A DNA stretch of 64,000 bases from NCBI GenBank assembly GCA_948579355.1, contig CAPAOV010000001.1:62001-126000 (forward strand), in the 5' to 3' direction. How positions within the stretch are numbered: position 1 is the stretch's first letter; the number at the start of each line of letters is the position of its first letter. The DNA comes from an uncultured Eubacterium sp. (lineage in GTDB: Bacteria; Bacillota; Clostridia; Lachnospirales; Lachnospiraceae). Below are positions 62,837 through 64,000 of this stretch, one piece after another. The notes below the pieces were generated by a model that was given only the letters and a program-made list of their open reading frames with translations, was not told where the DNA came from and searched no databases. The position numbers and the translations under genes are program-made.

Positions 62837-64000
62837 GTGAATCGGGAACAGGAATTGCGGGATATGATACGCCGCATTGACCATAAAGGATATCCTAACT
62901 ATAAACAACTTAAAGGGGGGTATCAGTTTCCCACATATGAATTGCGGATTCATCATGTTCAGGGAGACCCGTTTGCGGCGCCATCAAGTGTGTCGGTGAA
63001 AGTAGCGGGGGCAAAGGCGGGATTTCCGGCTGATTTGTACGACACGGAGGAAAAGCGGATTGCGCTGCAGGACGAGCTGCTGCGAACCTTTGCGCGAGTG
63101 CTGAAACCGTATTCGTTTCAGGCGAAAGGCTCCGGCAAATCCGGTCTGATGTCAGTGAGCCAGCCGGGGCAGGAAATACTTGCACGTACGGGATGCGAGA
63201 TTGATTCGCAAAGGGGTGATGTTATTCTCCGCATGGAAATCGGATTTCCGGCGAATGGGCGCACGATTAACGGGAGAGAACTGGAAAAAATCCTCTTTAC
63301 GTTTTTGCCTCAATGTGTGCAGAAATCGTTATTTTATAAAAGTCTGGACGCAGTGCGTCTTCAGAAAACTGCTTGTCTGGCGGAAGACCAGACGTTTCTG
63401 CGGCAGCAGTTACAGGAGCGGGGGCTGGTTGCCTTTGTCGCCAATGGCGCCGTATTGCCGCGGGAATCAGGAGTGAGCAATCGCCCGATGAAAGACGCAG
63501 TTGTTTTTCAATCGCCAAAGACGATGGAAGTGGAAATGGCATTGCCAAATGGCGGCAGCATACGCGGCATGGGAATCCCCAAAGGGGTTACGCTGATTGT
63601 CGGCGGCGGTTATCATGGGAAATCGACATTGCTGAAAGCGTTAGAACTCGGCGTGTACAACCATATTGCCGGAGATGGCAGGGAGTATGTGGTGACGGAC
63701 GCTACAGCGATGAAAATAAGGGCGGAAGATGGGAGAGGTGTCAAGAAGACCGATATTTCCCTATTTATTACGAATCTTCCCAATGGCAGGGATACGAAGC
63801 AGTTTGTAACAGAAGACGCCAGCGGCTCTACTTCGCAGGCGGCGAATATGGCAGAGGCAATGGAGGCGGGCTGTCAGACGTTTTTGATTGATGAAGACAC
63901 GTCGGCTACCAATTTTATGATACGGGATGAATTGATGCAGCGGGTAGTAAGCAGTGATGTAGAACCGATTACGCCGTTTACGATGAGAGTTCGCGAGCTG
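62837..64000 (+). CDS. ABC-class ATPase (COG3044-like), cut by the window end
   Basis: The frame runs open from GTG 62837 to the end of the window, so only the first 388 residues are seen. It matches the predicted ATPase of the ABC class: an N-terminal region (about 1-240), then a Walker A loop LIVGGGYHGKSTLLKAL, a stretch ending DASGSTSQAANMAEAMEAG that serves as the ABC-signature region, and Walker B TFLIDEDTSATNFM. No membrane domain is visible. AGAGGGGGAA stands before the start. The function of this family is unknown. It lies 25 bases after the GH39 gene, but a shared role is not clear. Confidence 0.82.
   Translation, partial: MNREQELRDMIRRIDHKGYPNYKQLKGGYQFPTYELRIHHVQGDPFAAPSSVSVKVAGAKAGFPADLYDTEEKRIALQDELLRTFARVLKPYSFQAKGSGKSGLMSVSQPGQEILARTGCEIDSQRGDVILRMEIGFPANGRTINGRELEKILFTFLPQCVQKSLFYKSLDAVRLQKTACLAEDQTFLRQQLQERGLVAFVANGAVLPRESGVSNRPMKDAVVFQSPKTMEVEMALPNGGSIRGMGIPKGVTLIVGGGYHGKSTLLKALELGVYNHIAGDGREYVVTDATAMKIRAEDGRGVKKTDISLFITNLPNGRDTKQFVTEDASGSTSQAANMAEAMEAGCQTFLIDEDTSATNFMIRDELMQRVVSSDVEPITPFTMRVREL

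Overview
The window looks like chromosome of a Gram-positive anaerobe of the Clostridia, most likely a Lachnospiraceae-type gut bacterium. The evidence is gene content: strong AGGAGG ribosome sites with frequent GTG/TTG starts, IorAB indolepyruvate oxidoreductase, a monomeric [FeFe]-hydrogenase, an F-ATPase whose c subunit carries Na+-binding residues, paired GlgC/GlgD, SpoVG and CwlD, a DnaD/DnaI primosome pair, and the order spoVG-pth-mfd-prsA familiar from Firmicutes. The species call is inference. No rRNA, tRNA, CRISPR array, transposase or integrase was seen.

Layout. 0.1-3.5 kb: a GH13 amylase-family enzyme, a Lys/Glu-rich small protein and a C-terminally short dihydrofolate reductase. 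3.5-7.3 kb: a visibly AT-rich island with a wrecked nucleoside phosphorylase, an intact ANT(6)-type aminoglycoside adenylyltransferase, an orphan ribosomal-protein L10 leader with its own promoter and terminator, a two-gene cassette (small unknown protein plus HD phosphohydrolase) and the tail of a GmrSD/DUF1524 restriction protein. 7.3-12.8 kb: a membrane protein, a NYN-LOTUS RNA-binding protein, iorAB with an amidohydrolase, and a P-loop kinase. 12.8-14.8 kb (minus): apt and a purine permease. 15-17.5 kb: a GH18 wall enzyme and CwlD. 17.5-19.2 kb: an AAA-ATPase/nuclease gene inserted exactly at the end of cwlD between 24-bp direct repeats. 19.3-29.2 kb: Sua5, a degenerate low-molecular-weight phosphatase, rpiB, proC and a complete atpZ-I-B-E-F-H-A-G-D-C cluster, followed by a 519-bp imperfect palindrome.

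29.9-37.8 kb: Na+/solute symporter, diguanylate cyclase, [FeFe]-hydrogenase, CgeB-like glycosyltransferase and a class A PBP. 38-41.5 kb: sulfur amino acid genes (metB-like, patB/malY-like, cysK). 41.5-46.6 kb (minus): a divergent PRPP synthetase, dnaI, dnaD, murC. 46.8-56.3 kb: glgC-glgD, spoVG, pth, mfd, prsA, malQ. 56.3-58.1 kb (minus): tmcAL and an SGNH hydrolase. 58.3-64 kb: Hpt plus HD-GYP response regulator, ilvE, a GH39 glycosidase, and an ABC-class ATPase cut by the window end.

Themes: glycogen/alpha-glucan turnover (GH13, GlgC/D, MalQ), amino acid metabolism tied to ferredoxin and H2 (IorAB, IlvE, hydrogenase), Na+ energetics (c-ring, symporter), c-di-GMP signalling (GGDEF, HD-GYP) and wall growth. 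The best novelty candidates are the L10-leader/HD cassette, the repeat-flanked AAA-ATPase insertion, and the long palindrome after the ATP synthase genes.
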